A stretch of 64,000 nt of DNA from Hymenolepis diminuta (lineage: Eukaryota > Platyhelminthes > Cestoda > Cyclophyllidea > Hymenolepididae). Location of the stretch: NCBI GenBank assembly GCA_900708905.1, contig CAADRB010000001.1, positions 5,921,224 through 5,985,223 on the forward strand, written 5' to 3'. Below are positions 61,601 to 64,000 of the stretch, piece by piece (within the stretch, counting starts at the first letter, position 1; each line of letters begins with the position of its first letter). The notes beneath the pieces were generated by a model. It was not told the origin of the DNA. It made no database searches and worked only from the letters and a program-made list of their open reading frames with translations. Made by a program: the position numbers and the translations under genes.

Positions 61601-63343
61601 TTCGCTCGCGTTCTTTTCCCGAGGGACCTGATTGGGCTGCGCGGGTCTCTGCTTGCTGAGCTTCTTCGGCTAAAATCTTGGCCTCTTCACGCAACCGCTC
61701 CATTTCATTCTAAGGTAAGAAAAGAAAATTTACGCTATTGATTAATTGTTAGTAGCAAATCGGAATGATAGTTGAATAGACTTCTTACACACCTGAAATG
61801 GTAAAATAAGACATTCTAAATTACTTTACTCACTCTAATCCTGGAAATAATGCAACTTGAATATTATCCTAATAATATTTAAACAGCATATGATAAAATG
61901 ATTTTTTTTATAGTGCCATCATTTGAAAGAGATAAGGCGTGAGTCAAGTTAGAAATCACGAGATTATTTGTATGTTCTCTTAAAAATGAATATTCACAAA
62001 ATAAATGTCACTCAGATGAGGAAAACCATCCAGAAAGACTATTATTACTAGCTTAGATATTTAATCTTTGTAGAGTTATTTTCTATAACAAACTAGGAGC
62101 CTTTTGACAATGGGATTTTAAACATTGAGGAAAGAAAAATCTTAGAAAATATGCCTCAAAAAATGCGGACAATTCTGTAAGTGCATTTGTAAATAACTAC
62201 ACTTTGGGAAACCCGCATAACTCTCCAACATCAAAAACTCTTTTGGTCTTTTGAGGGCTTTCGAAATCTTATTATTGGTAAAGACATATATTATTATGGT
62301 TAGAATAAATCAAACAAGACGAGATCTTGAAAAAACAAAAAATTTTACCAAGATTGCTTCAATTTTTTAATTCACACCACTGCTTACCACCAATCCAGAG
62401 TAACTGATCACCAAAACCGATTAAGCGCTTTAACACTTTAGCGTTAACTCCCGTACCGTACCTTAAATTCATGCACTATCACAACCCCGGTCCTACTTCG
62501 CTCACTATAGACAATTCTCCTTTCATCTCAGTTACCCAATTCCTCATGTTACTCCTTTTTCCTACCTTCCTTACTCTACTCATACACCATTTTTGCCTAA
62601 TATACCATGCTTCGATTCAACTTTTGGTCTTGTGATTTTTAAAAAGGTTGTTTCTTTTTGTTAGCTTTAGGAAGATCATTAGTTGTGATAAAGGAATATA
62701 TCCCGGTAGAGATTGTAAAGTAGCATTACTGGCGGGATAAGTACTACCTTAAACTATAATCCCGAAAAAATACTGAAACACTTCTAATCGATAACAAATT
62801 TTATGTTTAAATTCAAACAGCATTCAAAATTGGTGAGAAACCTTTTCATACACAATCAAAATGATCATCTATTACAACCATCAGCAGAAGGATGCTAAAT
62901 TGTGCGTCTCAATAACGTTTACCCTCCTTTCTACAGCGGACTTTCAAAAGAGATTAGGAGAGTACACTCTACCGAAACTTAGGATAAAAAGTATGATATA
63001 TAACTAGTCAAACAGAGTGCTGTACGATACCTTTAAGCACAGAATAAACATATGCATGGGAAATATTTACCTGACACTTGGTGACCACACGTTCAGCTTC
63101 TTGCATACGCTGTGTGAGTTGGCTGACGACATCTTCCAACTGTTCCCGATTTTGCCTCGCGTTTGAGAGGCGAGCTTCACAGGCGGATAACTCCTTCTCC
63201 TTAGCGGCGATGGAGGCTTCAGTGCGCACAGGCATTCCCTGACTGCGACGCTTAGCCTTCGCAGCATCAGTATTCATTCGTCCAGAAATTGGACGTCCAC
63301 TGCCACCTCCCGACATGGCTCCCGATGTTTCAATGAGTTGACC
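55605..63343 (-). CDS. SMC4: SMC4, condensin subunit, C-terminal half (partial)
   Basis: Six exons join without frame conflict: 63343-63071, 61709-61431, 60401-60201, 59358-59013, 58201-57938 and 56081-55605, about 613 residues. SMC4 pairs with SMC2 as the ATPase core of condensin, which loops and compacts mitotic chromosomes. The first exon begins just after the hinge with GQLIETSGAMSGGG. The next exons are a long charged coiled coil, with an acidic insert around EEDDVEVEEAS. Then come KRLNEFMTGFNIITMRLKEM and GGDAELELIDSLDPFSEG, followed by the ABC signature NLSGGEKTLSSLALVFALHH, Walker B with LYVMDEIDAALDFKNVS, and AQFIIISLRNNMFELADR. The hinge, the other coiled-coil arm and Walker A lie beyond the right edge. 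The end is unsettled: reading on from 55605 stops at 55543, but a GTGAGT donor at 55604 and a short exon near 55478-55463 are an alternative. Confidence 0.97.
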
Positions 63344-64000
63344 CTGAAATTAATGGAAGATAAACGAGTAACAATTCGAACTTCATAGCAAAAAATGTAT
63401 TATTTTCTCGCCTTTTGAAAAAAAAAATTTTCTAATTAATACGCTGGTTAATAAGCACTGAAATTTGTGAACAAGAGTTTGCACTGTAACCCAGGAGACG
63501 ATTCGTGAAATGTGAATATTGGAACGTGAATTACCCATTAAGTAAATACTGTAAGATTCGATTCCAAAAATCCTTTGATATCCTAACTTAACGCTCAATC
63601 TTTCCTATTCTTCTTTTTATCTCTTCTGTTAAGTGATTAAAGTCGCTTTCCCACAATGAAAATTTTAACAGCAATAATATGTACTATTGAGTAGTAACGT
63701 GCATTGACAGCTGCCAAATTTCTAAATATATTGAAATTTACACAGAATAGATATGGGTGATATGACAAAAAACCTTCAACACTGAATGCTCTAGAAATGC
63801 ACTTTTCCGCATTTTGAAGATGTCAAAATTTGGAATGAAAATCCAGCTATCAGTCTTCACTAGCATTTTTACTGCGCATTCGTTTGTCGCATGTATACAT
63901 CTTCCTCATCCTAAGTATCTTTCTCTTATATCAACATATTTTCAGTTTACATGCTATGGGACAAAATATAAATCTTAATACAAATATTCAAGCCACATTA
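63344..64000 (-). other. SMC4 intron at the right edge
   Basis: No exon is recognised between the acceptor at 63344 and the window end. It should be intron preceding the post-hinge exon. The other SMC4 introns (for example 63070-61710 and 57937-56082) also contain nothing recognisable, apart from a weak SINE-like piece near 58805-58850 between exons at 59013 and 58201. Confidence 0.6.

Overview
Eukaryotic nuclear DNA, AT-rich and dense in introns, from a parasitic flatworm, most likely a cyclophyllidean tapeworm. The best indicator is a set of three small secreted helix-rich proteins of the antigen B / hydrophobic-ligand-binding protein (HLBP) family, which is known only from cestodes. The standard genetic code fits every gene. 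The species cannot be fixed from sequence alone; the low GC is more like Hymenolepididae than Taeniidae (inference).

Layout. (1) About 1.3-14.1 kb, minus strand: five exons of a large regulatory protein whose motifs fit the N-terminal half of a class IIa histone deacetylase; its 3' part lies left of the window. (2) 14.1-20.1 kb: gene-free, holding two palindromic foldback repeats at 16.66-17.33 and 17.43-17.95 kb. (3) 20.1-28.9 kb, plus strand: translation factor eIF2A (12 exons resolved) and, 119 bp downstream, PIG-P of the GPI-anchor pathway; the spacing and a splice acceptor just before the PIG-P ATG suggest a trans-spliced unit. PIG-P has two alternative last exons. (4) 30.7-52.4 kb: an accessory locus with three HLBP genes (33.1- and 43.1-, 45.2+) flanked by two divergent paralogues of an unrecognised family (30.8-, and 50.3+ with an FHA domain). 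The order is roughly mirror-symmetric. It also holds a whole but dead mariner element, an inverted mariner fragment, and decayed Gypsy-type fragments on both strands. (5) 52.4-55.5 kb: intergenic, with a tRNA-derived SINE-like repeat. (6) 55.6-64 kb, minus strand: six exons of the C-terminal half of condensin subunit SMC4; its hinge and N-terminal half lie beyond the right edge.

Most of the window is housekeeping (translation initiation, GPI synthesis, chromosome condensation, probable chromatin regulation). The unusual part is the 30-52 kb locus. There the HLBP genes have canonical TATA boxes, microexons of 10 and 4 nt and paralogue-specific intron loss, and the flanking gene pair shares a conserved domain that looks like a P-loop-less GTPase fold (inference).
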